Below, one piece after another: positions 55,601 to 61,722 of a DNA stretch of 64,000 nt (positions are counted from its first letter, which is position 1; each line of letters begins with the position of its first letter). The position numbers were made by a program, and so were the translations under genes. This DNA comes from Anisus vortex (Eukaryota > Mollusca > Gastropoda > Planorbidae). The notes below the pieces were generated by a model. It saw nothing but the letters and a program-made list of their open reading frames with translations, was not told the DNA's origin and made no database searches. The stretch covers positions 7,220,191 through 7,284,190 of the forward strand of contig OX421497.1 in the NCBI GenBank assembly GCA_949126835.1, written 5' to 3'.

Positions 55601-56915
55601 TCGCTCTAGTCAAATAAAATATACACAGAAAATTGTTTTGCTTGTTTTTTTTTTAATCCAAGAGATCAGTAAATACAGATAAGAGGATTTGCAATGGTAA
55701 AAAAAACTTACTGATCTCAAAAGTTTGGTTTAATAACCCAAGATTTAAGTTTGGGGTGATCCCTGACTGGCATGTCTGGATTAATACACCCCCCCCCCCT
55801 TTTTTTTAAAGAAAAAATATATACATTTTAAAAAAGTTCGTATGCTGAGGGAAGGGGAGCGAAAATTTGAGAATGTTTCCGCGATGGAAAACATCTTCTA
55901 TTTCTTCTATTTCTCTTAGGGGTGAAAATGTTTATAGTTATCACATGACCATCATATGACTACCATAACACGCAAAACAAAAACAAAAAAAATTAAACCT
56001 CCTATAAACTTTTTATTATTATATTTTTTTTAATGCTAAAATTGATGACGTTATTATCATTATTAAAATATTCAGCAAGAAAAAAATGTCATGAGTTTTT
56101 TTTAAGTGTTCTCTTGTGGCTCTATGGATCCATTTGCTCCGACGGGATACTTTTTACCTACTTCTCTTGTTAATATAAAAAAAAGGGAGTAAAAATTTTG
56201 TATTCGAAAGATTTTAGCCTACCTAACAGAACAAAAAATAAATTTGCGCTTGGAGGTGGGGTTAAAAAATTTGATTGATAGATATGTTGTCAACGGCAAC
56301 AGGTCTATGTCCCAGTGTGTCAGCTCCTTAGGGTGACGGACAGTCAGCTTGACAACTATTTTAGGTCTTCGCCACTCAGAGAGAAACAAAAACCAAATAC
56401 AATAATAAGATGGACCGCTTGCTTTGATATTTCTGCTAATTGATGACTTGAAACACTTAGAATTTCCGATCACGCTAAGTCCTCAAGATTTCCGGTTTAG
56501 TAATTCGCTATGATTTTCTCAATGGAAATTTCAGATCAAAATCGAAAGTTGTATACAGCGGAAGTCTTTTTAGGCACGTCTAGGGGTCATTTAGAACAGC
56601 GTTATTGGCTTCACACGGAAAAAAAACAAGTGTTAAGCTCTAATGAAAGAGCAAGCAGTCCATCTCATTATAGTCTTTGATGTACACCGGAAAACTTGAG
56701 GACGTATTGAAGGCCGCGCATGCGCAAACTATTCAGCTCTAAAATTTAGGAAGCTGTTTATCTTATTATAGTTTTTGGAAAAACACACGAATTTGAGCAA
56801 AATAAATATTAGGACTTTAAAAATATAGACTAGTTCATTGGCTAATCATCCCGTCAGTACAATGGTTGATGAATAGACGCCTAGCTACTCACTCAATTCC
56901 GTCTATCTCTGTCAT
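36674..56915 (-). CDS. Gene B: AGC-like pseudokinase with 1.3-kaa tail, 15 coding exons (span)
   Basis: Spliced gene. Exons, 5' to 3': 56915-56893, 55605-55569, 53400-53296, 52745-52663, 52148-52082, 51899-51783, 50754-50590, 49733-49642, 48167-48105, 45966-45828, 45367-45287, 43862-43752, 43569-43431, 41763-41646, 40661-36674. All junctions are GT-AG, all phases agree, and the sum is 5328 nt (1775 aa plus TAA). The kinase fold spans about residues 133-430: beta-3 WVK (K161), alpha-C Glu about 176, hinge near YYLVTP, catalytic loop LRNLNPDT (250-257), SDFS (269-272), APE (295-297), alpha-F DWW (309-311), and the C-lobe Arg in HRLG. The catalytic Asp is Asn252, KPEN is NPDT and no GxGxxG is present, so it is probably catalytically dead. 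From memory, R-x-L-N-P followed by a non-DFG motif and DWWSLG recalls RPS6KC1-type RSK-like pseudokinases (inference). A Cys cluster lies N-terminal at 32-52. No signal peptide is seen. The partner is unknown. Confidence 0.85.
41095..41560 (-). pseudogene. RTE-like LINE C-terminal fragment
   Basis: The minus strand reads [19 protein letters not shown], then, after frame breaks, [18 protein letters not shown] and [15 protein letters not shown]. This is the GRPxxTWRR...R-x-x-W ending of RTE/BovB-like retroposons. Lies in the last intron of gene B. Confidence 0.85.
41646..41763 (-). CDS. Gene B exon 14
   Basis: A 118-nt exon (acceptor GTCTGCAG, donor GTAAGG). It enters in phase 1 and leaves in phase 2, and encodes a linker beginning [16 protein letters not shown]. 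No AGC hydrophobic motif (FxxFS/TY) is visible. Confidence 0.8.
41850..42095 (+). mobile_element. Diverged main SINE copy
   Basis: GTCAAGTGGTAGCGCACTAG head, GTTACCGGGTCAGAAGGGTG body, ACGCTGCTTCAATTGCCC tail. Substantially mutated. A further diverged piece (42225-42430) follows. Confidence 0.65.
42225..42430 (+). mobile_element. Strongly diverged SINE fragment
   Basis: GAAGGTCTTGGTTGGAATCC, GAGGGTGTCCGTGATTGTAC, and GGTGGCTGAGCATTGTG keep the order of the main SINE. Confidence 0.45.
42432..43010 (-). pseudogene. Second RTE-like LINE fragment
   Basis: The minus strand reads [26 protein letters not shown] and, further on, [19 protein letters not shown]. It is the same family as 41095-41560 and lies in the same intron. 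Frames are broken several times. Confidence 0.82.
43085..43345 (-). mobile_element. Main SINE family copy
   Basis: Reverse orientation: GGACCAAACTGATCATAGTG, GGTGAAGCTGCATTCATGGG, GTACCCATCAGAGCTGGGTA, then ACCTTCGGTGCGCCAGCCGA. Confidence 0.88.
43431..43569 (-). CDS. Gene B exon 13, end of C-lobe
   Basis: A 139-nt exon (acceptor TTTCACAG) encoding [13 protein letters not shown], the conserved LL-x-K-x-P-x-x-RLG block of AGC kinases. After an insertion comes [19 protein letters not shown], equivalent to IDWxxL...PPFxP in the AGC C-tail. It is 15 nt longer than the gene A counterpart. Confidence 0.9.
43752..43862 (-). CDS. Gene B exon 12, alpha-G
   Basis: A 111-nt phase 0/0 exon (acceptor ATTAAAG, donor GTAAGT). 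It starts [16 protein letters not shown], the P-F-x(n)-I-L pattern of the AGC alpha-G region. It is identical in length and phase to gene A 16043-15933, which starts MPFTGKGRGGLITSIL. Confidence 0.88.
44090..44165 (-). mobile_element. LINE 3'-end fragment
   Basis: TTACAGACGCTCCTTCTATA and GATCATTGCGTCCTACGCTC match the ends at 53475-53560 and 61660-61720. Confidence 0.55.
44166..44740. other. Gene B intron, no feature
   Basis: Unique-looking intron sequence between gene B exons 11 and 10-side repeats. Only a C-run at 44338 stands out. Confidence 0.45.
44744..44811 (-). other. tRNA-like sequence (pseudogene or SINE head)
   Basis: The minus strand starts TGACCTGTGGTCTAGGGATA and ends AGTTCGAATCATGGTCA. 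The ends pair TGACC/GGTCA and A- and B-box-like motifs are spaced as in a tRNA. Mismatches in the acceptor and T stems and no clear anticodon loop argue against a working tRNA. Confidence 0.35.
45005..45195 (+). mobile_element. LINE 3'-end fragment
   Basis: GGCATGGAATGGGTTGCCTG through GCGTAGGACGCAATAATC, the same tail as 3290-3475. Downstream of the gene B exon at 45287 on the transcript. Confidence 0.6.
45287..45367 (-). CDS. Gene B exon 11, alpha-F
   Basis: An 81-nt phase 0/0 exon reading [25 protein letters not shown] in its main part. It is the classic alpha-F of AGC kinases with the conserved Asp309. Gene A's 16260-16180 exon has the same length and the matching YTNKVDWWALGVILYML. Confidence 0.92.
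45828..45966 (-). CDS. Gene B exon 10, degenerate catalytic loop and DFG region
   Basis: A 139-nt exon. The joined loop reads LRNLNPDT in place of HRDLKPEN, so the catalytic Asp is Asn, the Lys is Asn and the metal-binding Asn is Thr. The magnesium motif is SDFS. The exon ends exactly after an intact APE (NLAPE) at donor GTAAGC. The activation segment [15 protein letters not shown] lacks an obvious AGC T-loop Thr motif. Confidence 0.9.
46480..46560 (-). mobile_element. LINE fragment
   Basis: GGCAACCCATTCTATGTCCG and GATGCCACTCGGGCAGAAAG match 59865-59900 and 53600-53640, the WNGLPEQ region of a LINE. Confidence 0.55.
46691..46862 (+). mobile_element. hAT MITE, right end truncated
   Basis: Left end CAGGGTTCGGCAACCTTTTC, then GTGCCAAAGTGGGATTTCTA and CTGCGTGCCAAGTCTG. 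The terminal right inverted repeat is missing. Confidence 0.7.
47060..47328 (+). repeat. 179-bp tandem duplication
   Basis: Two copies of a block with ATGGCCATTACCGCGCACCG (47082) and ATGGCCAATACCGCGCACCG (47261), with a C-run between. Further C/G runs lie at 47000, 47510 and 47635. Confidence 0.8.
48105..48167 (-). CDS. Gene B exon 9, alpha-E and start of catalytic loop
   Basis: A 63-nt exon (acceptor TTCCACAG, donor GTGAGC) reading [20 protein letters not shown] and splitting the Arg codon of the HRD-equivalent. His of HRD is Leu250. It is identical in length and phase to gene A 19576-19514. Confidence 0.88.
48820..48990 (-). mobile_element. Main SINE family copy, diverged
   Basis: Reverse orientation with CACCAGGATTCGAACCCAGG and CCTTCGGTACGCTAGCTGAG at the tRNA-like head. 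The tail is eroded. Confidence 0.75.
49000..49600. other. Gene B intron, low complexity
   Basis: A-rich stretches (49090-49200) and short AT/GATA patches at 49380-49480. No gene or transposon end seen. Confidence 0.5.
49642..49733 (-). CDS. Gene B exon 8, hinge and alpha-D
   Basis: A 92-nt exon (acceptor CGCCCAG, donor GTAAGC). It begins [16 protein letters not shown]: beta-5, hinge and start of alpha-D. It has the same length and outgoing phase (2) as gene A's 20074-19983 exon, which begins GGHYLVTEEFGHTTLH. Confidence 0.88.
49793..50004 (-). mobile_element. hAT MITE with TSD
   Basis: Ends CAGGGGATCGGCAACC and GGTTGCCGACTCCTG, 212 bp. Flanks ATATAGAC and ATATACAC (7 of 8 match). The body runs in the orientation opposite to the 4442 copy. 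Confidence 0.83.
50590..50754 (-). CDS. Gene B exon 7, N-lobe beta-2 to beta-4
   Basis: A 165-nt phase 0/0 exon (acceptor TTGTTCCAG, donor GTAAAT), residues 145-199. WLWVK carries the probable beta-3 lysine (K161). The segment [11 protein letters not shown] gives an alpha-C helix with Glu176, followed by [10 protein letters not shown] (beta-4 approach). A second open frame on the same strand is a shadow: it does not fit the neighbouring phases. Confidence 0.88.
50985..51278 (+). mobile_element. Diverged main SINE copy
   Basis: GGCGGTCTTGCGGTAGTGCG head, a T-run insertion at 51080, and GTGAACGCTGCTGCAACTAG tail. Confidence 0.65.
51345..51588 (+). mobile_element. Main SINE family copy
   Basis: GGTTCGGTGGCCGTGCGGAA head, GGGTAAAGTAAAGGCGGCTG body, GTGAACGCTGCTTCACCGGA and GACGGGATACTTTACTTTAC tail. 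A clean copy, with part of the body deleted after the head. Confidence 0.88.
51783..51899 (-). CDS. Gene B exon 6, entry to kinase fold
   Basis: A 117-nt phase 0/0 exon (donor GTAAGT), residues 106-144. It ends [15 protein letters not shown], which occupies the beta-1/glycine-loop position of AGC kinases but contains no glycine at all. A nucleotide-clamping loop is therefore not conserved. Confidence 0.85.
52082..52148 (-). CDS. Gene B exon 5
   Basis: A 67-nt exon after acceptor CTTGCAG. It reads YSSDPDKF...MPYLTWSFC, in phase to a GTATGT donor. The donor was chosen because only this GT keeps phase 0 for the next exon. The MPYLTWSFC end parallels IFPWLTQKYV in gene A. Confidence 0.7.
52434..52592. 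mobile_element. Small MITE-like repeat with ATGACGTC motifs
   Basis: Imperfect inverted ends CCCTTTAAATACCG and CGGTATTGAAGGGG. Inside, TGACGTC occurs three times (about 52509, 52520 and 52564) within a 20-50-bp direct repeat. Confidence 0.45.
52663..52745 (-). CDS. Gene B exon 4
   Basis: An 83-nt exon (acceptor CTTGCAG, donor GTAAGT) encoding residues 56-82 plus two bases. It contains [19 protein letters not shown], which loosely resembles the AKEEMQRGNLAIHRE segment of gene A. It lies N-terminal to the kinase fold. Confidence 0.8.
52775..53165 (-). repeat. Interspersed repeat, class unknown
   Basis: The block with TATATAGAGCTATTCATATC, GTTCGGAAGTTCATTATTTC and GAGGAGCTACGACGCTGTAG resembles 48400-48730 in layout (size-class SINE or LINE 3' end). 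No protein recognised. Confidence 0.35.
53296..53400 (-). CDS. Gene B exon 3, cysteine cluster
   Basis: A 105-nt phase 0/0 exon (acceptor TTTACAG, donor GTGAGA), residues 21-55. It contains Cys 32, 34, 35, 36, 49 and 52 in the arrangement CxCCC-x12-CxxC. Such a cluster could bind metal or be palmitoylated, but nothing in the sequence decides between these. Gene A's corresponding exon (30641) lacks it. Confidence 0.8.
53468..53765 (-). mobile_element. LINE 3'-end fragment
   Basis: Contains TTACAGACGCTCCTTCTATT, CATCCGTGGTCCGAGTCTAG, GGTAACCCATTCCATGCCCG and CACTCGGGAAGAAAGAGTAC, read on the minus strand as the SGI-x-x-WNGLP ending of a LINE reverse transcriptase. Confidence 0.7.
54430..55525 (+). 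repeat. 1.1-kb GATA/GACA/CCGA array
   Basis: GATA with interspersed GACAGACCGATAGATA and GTAGATAGATA higher-order blocks, then (GACAGATA)n from 55320 to 55445. It is in gene B intron 2, about 45 bp from the exon 55569 donor. Confidence 0.97.
55569..55605 (-). CDS. Gene B exon 2
   Basis: A 37-nt exon between acceptor TTGACTAG and donor GTAAGC. It completes Glu8 and encodes [12 protein letters not shown], a short acidic segment, ending in phase 0. A GATA/GACA array starts about 40 bp past the donor. Confidence 0.7.
56395..56690. mobile_element. Foldback MITE (GGACCGCTTGCT family)
   Basis: The left arm ATAATAAGATGGACCGCTTG is complementary to the right arm CAAGCAGTCCATCTCATTAT. Lies in gene B intron 1. 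Confidence 0.7.
56893..56915 (-). CDS. Gene B exon 1 (start codon microexon)
   Basis: A 23-nt coding part beginning ATG ACA GAG and reading MTEIDGI plus two bases, followed by the donor GTGAGT. The two leftover bases (GA) combine with the first base of the 55605 exon to give Glu. The start was chosen because it is the only ATG that supplies phase 2 to the next exon with a consensus donor. The tentative first coding exon of gene A is also 23 nt in phase 2. No TATA box is evident just upstream. Confidence 0.6.
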
Positions 56916-57054
56916 TGTGATGTCAACTGCTAGTGGGAGAACATGCCTTTACTGAGTGGACACGAAATGGTCACAGTGTAAAGACACTCGCCAAGTCCTG
57001 GATAAAGGTAAGATAGGTATAAAACGGAACAAAACACAAACAGATGCATATATA

Positions 57055-57378
57055 TATGATAGATAGACTCATACATGAAAAGAAAGACAGGTAGACAATT
57101 AGACAGATAGACAGAAAGACATACAGATTGAGATATAGACAGATAGACAGATAGACAAAAGACAAATAAACAGATGGACAGGTAGACATAATAGACAGTT
57201 ACAAAGAAAGATCAATAAATTAGACTGATAGATAGATGAAGATGTATACATAGATAGTTGTATGATGGACAGACAGTCAGATAGATAGATGGACAGACAG
57301 TCAGATAGATAGATGGACAGACAGTCAGATAGATAGATGGACAGACAGTCAGATAGATAGATGGACGGACGGATAGAT
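57055..57378 (+). repeat. GACA/GATA repeats with 24-bp higher-order units
   Basis: Four copies of GGACAGACAGTCAGATAGAT plus AGAT from 57268 to 57365, preceded by degenerate GACA. Confidence 0.9.
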
Positions 57379-57379
57379 C

Positions 57380-58680
57380 GATATTTACTTTATATTTACT
57401 AACTTTTACAACATGCTAGACTGTGCAATCATGATATTTTGCTTACAGCTTAATGATTTTGTTATACAGTTTACTCCAAACTTTGTCTATAAAGTTGCCT
57501 TCCGTTATTTTTTGTGTTTGAACCAAATAAAATAAGTAAAATTGGTGCACAAGGAAATGCCCAAAAATAAATTTGCGCATTGAAATAATTTTCTTATAAT
57601 ATTCCGTTTCAAGATCTCTTTTTTTTGCGTCTGGCATTCATATTTTCAATGGGTCGCTTGATGAACTAGTCCAGAAAAAAATTGACAACGTAATTTAAAA
57701 GCAACTTCTTCCTTGTTCTCAATAATTGGGATCTGGACGAGTCAACTATTTGCAATGAACTGTTCCCTTATGTAAAGATTTATGTAATTCCTTTTGCAAT
57801 GTTCCCTTATGCGAGAACAAATGCAGTTGCCCACGGGGTCGAATTGTGCTCTTTTTTTCCTGAAACCAAAAGCTACCTATTTGGTTGGGGCCCTCCAGTA
57901 GAATGACCGTGCGGTTGTAAATGTCAGGATGTCTTAAATAAATCTGTGACAACCCCCCCCCCCCCCCCCGTTTCTTGATAAATATATAGACACATAGTTT
58001 GTCTTTTTTTAAATCATCGATTGGTTATGTTTTTGTTTATGTATAGGCATATTTCTTTGTATGTTTGCATTCAAATTTACAGTCTTATAAGCTCTCATTG
58101 CATCGTAGTTAGTAAGTACAGTTTAATTTATACTAACTAGGACACAGTTTTTATATGTACTTTTACATTTCCACGTTAAAGTATGAAATAACAAATAAAT
58201 AACAAAGCTTTTTTTAAATAAAATTTTCCCTCGGAAATAAGTGGGTGTACATATGTGGCAAGATCCAGCACAATGAAAAGTTTGCATTCCCCCCCCCCCC
58301 CCTCGCCGCTAATGCATTTTTTTTTATTCCCTCCTATTTAGCTCACGGGAAAGGGGGTGGGGGGCAACTAGGAAGATTAAACCAAATTAGTAACTGATAA
58401 TTGACTTGCCTACGGGCATAACATTGGCCTCGCTATGTACTCGCTGAGAGTAACGACAACGACAACAATAACTAATTAGTTATCCTAAAACCAGGACATC
58501 AGACAGGGCTATTTTGCAAACCTTGTTGTTTTTTTTTTTTATCCAGCGAAAACCTCTTAAACATCTCTAAAAGTTCTCTAACATGTATGTAGATCTCTAT
58601 TTTAAAAAATACAACACGGAAAATGCGAATAGAACGAAAAATAACACAAGTTTTCCCATCCCTCTGTTGCTATTCAATTC
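57380..58680. other. Upstream flank of gene B, no gene
   Basis: AT-rich DNA with C-runs at 57953 and 58291. Short ORFs (57443-57637, 57746-57952) show no recognisable domain or splice context. Confidence 0.5.
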
Positions 58681-58682
58681 AC

Positions 58683-58938
58683 GGTTGCCGAGAGGCAGCG
58701 CGTTCGGCTGGCGTACCGAAGGTCCTGGGTTCGAATCCTGGTGCAGGCTAGGATTTTTTTTTCCGGGTGTCCCTGAGTCTACCCAGCTTTTATGTGTACC
58801 TGGCACTAGTTGGAGTAAAGTAAATTTAAAGGCGGTTGGGTATTGTGCTGGCAACACATCCCCTAGTATGCCGTGGCCACAGAAACTGGTGAACGCTGCT
58901 TCACCAGCCCCATGATCAGTTTGGTCCGAATGGTACTT
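58683..58938 (+). mobile_element. Main SINE family copy
   Basis: GGTTGCCGAGAGGCAGCGCG head with A-box-like start, GGGTTCGAATCCTGGTGCAG box B, GTGAACGCTGCTTCACCAGC tail. One of the best-preserved copies. Confidence 0.92.
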
Positions 58939-58984
58939 TACTTACTTTTCCATCCGTGTGAGAAAAAGTGTTTCTATTCAATCC

Positions 58985-59238
58985 ACCCTTGCCGAGAGGC
59001 AGCGCGTTCGGCTTGCGTACCGAAGGTCCTGAGTTCGAATCCTGGTGAAGGCTACAATTAGTTACTGGTTCCCGATGGTATCTCTGCGACTACCAAGCTC
59101 TGATGGGCACCTGACTTTAGTTATGGGGGGGGGGGGGGGTAAAGTAGAAGCGGCTGGGTATGTGCTGGCCACATATTCCCCTAGTATGTCGTGGCCACAG
59201 AAACTGGTGAACGCTGCCGAAGATCCGACGGTGTATTA
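58985..59238 (+). mobile_element. Main SINE family copy
   Basis: TTGCCGAGAGGCAGCGCGTT head and GAGTTCGAATCCTGGTGAAG box B. The copy starts about 50 bp after the previous one ends. A G-run sits in its body. Confidence 0.92.
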
Positions 59239-59335
59239 TACTTTTACTTTAAAAACTAGTCTACGAATTGCCCCCTCCCTTTTTCAATCACCACCCCAGC
59301 CCTTTTCACAACTCTTATCAGATGTGTACTAGTCC

Positions 59336-59540
59336 AAGGGTCGGCAACCTTTTAACCATACTGTGCCAAAGTAGGATTTGTAATTCGTTCAGCGTGCCAA
59401 CAGCTTAACGGTCACTCTGCTCTAGCACTCAATTCCACGTAGAGGAGACTTGAATTGTCTTTTAAGGGGTCCTCCGCGTGCCATTGAAAATCGCTCTGCG
59501 TGCCAAGTCTGGAACGCGTACCGTAGGTTGCCATTCTCTG
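59336..59540 (+). mobile_element. hAT MITE
   Basis: Ends CAAGGGTCGGCAACC and GGTTGCCATTCTCTG, 205 bp. Flanks TACTAGTC and TACTCGAC (6 of 8 match). Confidence 0.8.
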
Positions 59541-59757
59541 TACTCGACTACTCATTTAGTATGTAGGTCGTGATGACCTTTTCGTTAAAATCAAAAGTAC
59601 AATGTCACTTTCGTTTCGGCTCCAACTGACTTTTCCTTTTCTTTAAAGGGAGGGGGGGGGGGAATCTATAAATTCAAATCTCGGCTTTCGTTAATTATCC
59701 TCCTGATAACAATCGGCAAAATCTGGAACCGATAAAAACCAATGCAATTATTTTCAT

Positions 59758-60085
59758 CTAAAACTGAAAACTATCCAGTCGGACCATATTGATCCATTGG
59801 GCCGGTGAAGCGGCGTTCACCATTTTCTGTGGCAAGTTACTGGTTTTCCTGGTTTGTTCAGGCAACCCATTCCATGCCCGGATGCCACTCGGGAAGAAAG
59901 AGTACTTATATGCATTTGTCCTCACATAAGGGGTAAGTAAAGTGTTTTTTACTTTATGTTTTTTTGAGCATTGCAACAGATTGTTATTGAGATGTATTTT
60001 AAAATCAGAATTTAATGCCATATGTATTATCACTCCTTTACTCTTTGCTCTTCTGTCCTCTAATGTTTCGAGGTTTAGTGGATTT
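59758..60085 (-). pseudogene. LINE reverse transcriptase C-terminal fragment
   Basis: The minus strand reads [20 protein letters not shown] followed by GLPEQ, the FFPRxIxxWNxLP ending of LINE reverse transcriptases. It is fused to a short SINE tail (59770-59830) and split from its 5' part by the MITE at 60089. Confidence 0.8.
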
Positions 60086-60088
60086 CAC

Positions 60089-60556
60089 CATAGACTATAA
60101 TATACATGGACCGCTTGCTTTAGTATTTCTGCTATATGATGACTTGAAACACTGACTTTCGGAATTCCCGATTATAAATAACGTAATTGCTATACAGGAA
60201 ATAAAGTTATTGATATACAAGTTCCGTGTTATTTAATCGCTATGATTTTCTCAATGAAAAATTAAAATCGAAATTTGTACAGAGCGGAAATATTTATAGA
60301 TCAGTGTTGTGTGCGCACGGAAAAAGACCATAAGCTCTAAAAAAATAGAGCAGGCGTTCCATCTTATTATAATCAATGATAATAGGATTAATAGGCCTAC
60401 AAGTATTCATTTAAAGTCGAAAAAAAAAATGCGATTTAATAAAACGGAACTTGTCTAACAATTACTTCATTTAGAATCGGGAATTGCAAAAAAAAAAAAA
60501 AGAAGATTTAAGCATAAACAACTAAAGCAAGCGGTCCATGTATATTATAGTCTATG
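60089..60556. mobile_element. Foldback MITE with target duplication
   Basis: Inverted ends CATAGACTATAATATACATG... and ...GTATATTATAGTCTATG continue into GGACCGCTTGCTTTAGT. Flanked by the direct repeat ATTTCAC (60082-60088, 60557-60563). A second inner arm at 60345-60385 suggests a nested or compound structure. Confidence 0.82.
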
Positions 60557-61084
60557 ATTTCACTATTGGTGTTACTCTTATCAGTTGTGAATATTTGCTA
60601 GTAATGAACCTTGTGGCTTTTTTATTTCTGAAGAATCATTGTGAATGTGCAATATTTTCTCTCACTCTCACCTTGCAATCCTGTCTACGCCCACTCCTGA
60701 TCATCTATTAAAAAACAACAACAGCACACATTTAATTTGGATAGGCTATTCTAAATCATTTTGCAAACTTGTCTGACGTGGCTATGTGCCTGGGTTTGAA
60801 CTTTAGTACTCTGTTTACCTCCAACAAAACGAAACAGAACACAAGAAGCAAAAAAGTGCCACCCATAAATAAGTCAAAACCCAATGGCTGAACAAACAGA
60901 AAGTGAAAAGCCACCACACGGTAATGTTACAAGAATGAACAAAGAAAGAAAGAAAGAATTGATTGTTTCGTTAATTCTAGCCACCACGTGTTTTCTTTTT
61001 TTTTAATTCTGTTAAAGAATAATAGATTTATTTTTATGTTATCTTATATATTGCCAAGTCTTAACAAATATGCATGCATAAAAG

Positions 61085-61650
61085 GTCGACTAGACAGACA
61101 TTTCCGGTCTTATTCGATCATTTAATTAAAAAACATGTCTGTGTACTGCGTTACTTGTTGTACCAAAAGATGTAAGAGATTCAAATTTATTTCATTTCCA
61201 AAAGATGTTGCCAAAAGAAAACTATGGATTGTGAAATTCAGAAGTGAAATTTCACCTTTTTATAATATCAAACTTATAGGCTTAATGCACACAAAAGAAT
61301 TCGTTTTTTGTTTTTATGAATATACACATTGTGTTTTTTAACAACCAAGAAACGCAACTCTTGACAAATTTATTTTATAAATTTAACATAACGCGACTAA
61401 CATTTTGAGTATTAATTATCGCCTACTCACTTTTGATGTTAAAAACGGACTCCTTATAACTAATCTTGTAACCTTTGCATATTTTTAAAAGACTAGAACT
61501 GGCCGTCGAGGTTGAAATCAATCGTCAAACACCAGCAAAAGCCTGTTTTTTTGTTTGTTTACGGAAATGCCTAAAATAATAAACAATCTAAAAATAGAAC
61601 CGGAAGTGCATGATCTTTTCCATTCGAAAAGGTCACGCCTAATTAAGACT
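61085..61650 (+). mobile_element. THAP-domain (P-element-like) transposon relic
   Basis: The start of an ORF at 61135 is joined to terminal-type sequence at 61400-61640 that also occurs at 12605-12905 and 35015-35290. Confidence 0.6.
61135..61341 (+). pseudogene. THAP zinc-finger fragment
   Basis: The ORF begins MSVYCVTCCTKRCKRFKFIS and continues FPKDVAKRKLWIVKFR. The CxxC...FPxD...R-x-x-W pattern fits the start of a THAP (C2CH) DNA-binding domain, as in P-element transposases. It is truncated after about 40 residues; the remaining AVPF-like part is missing. Confidence 0.65.
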
Positions 61651-61722
61651 TGTCAATTACGGAAGCTCCTTCTATAAAGAAGATTAGTACGTCCTACGCT
61701 CATAAGTGACCTGAGTCTAGTC

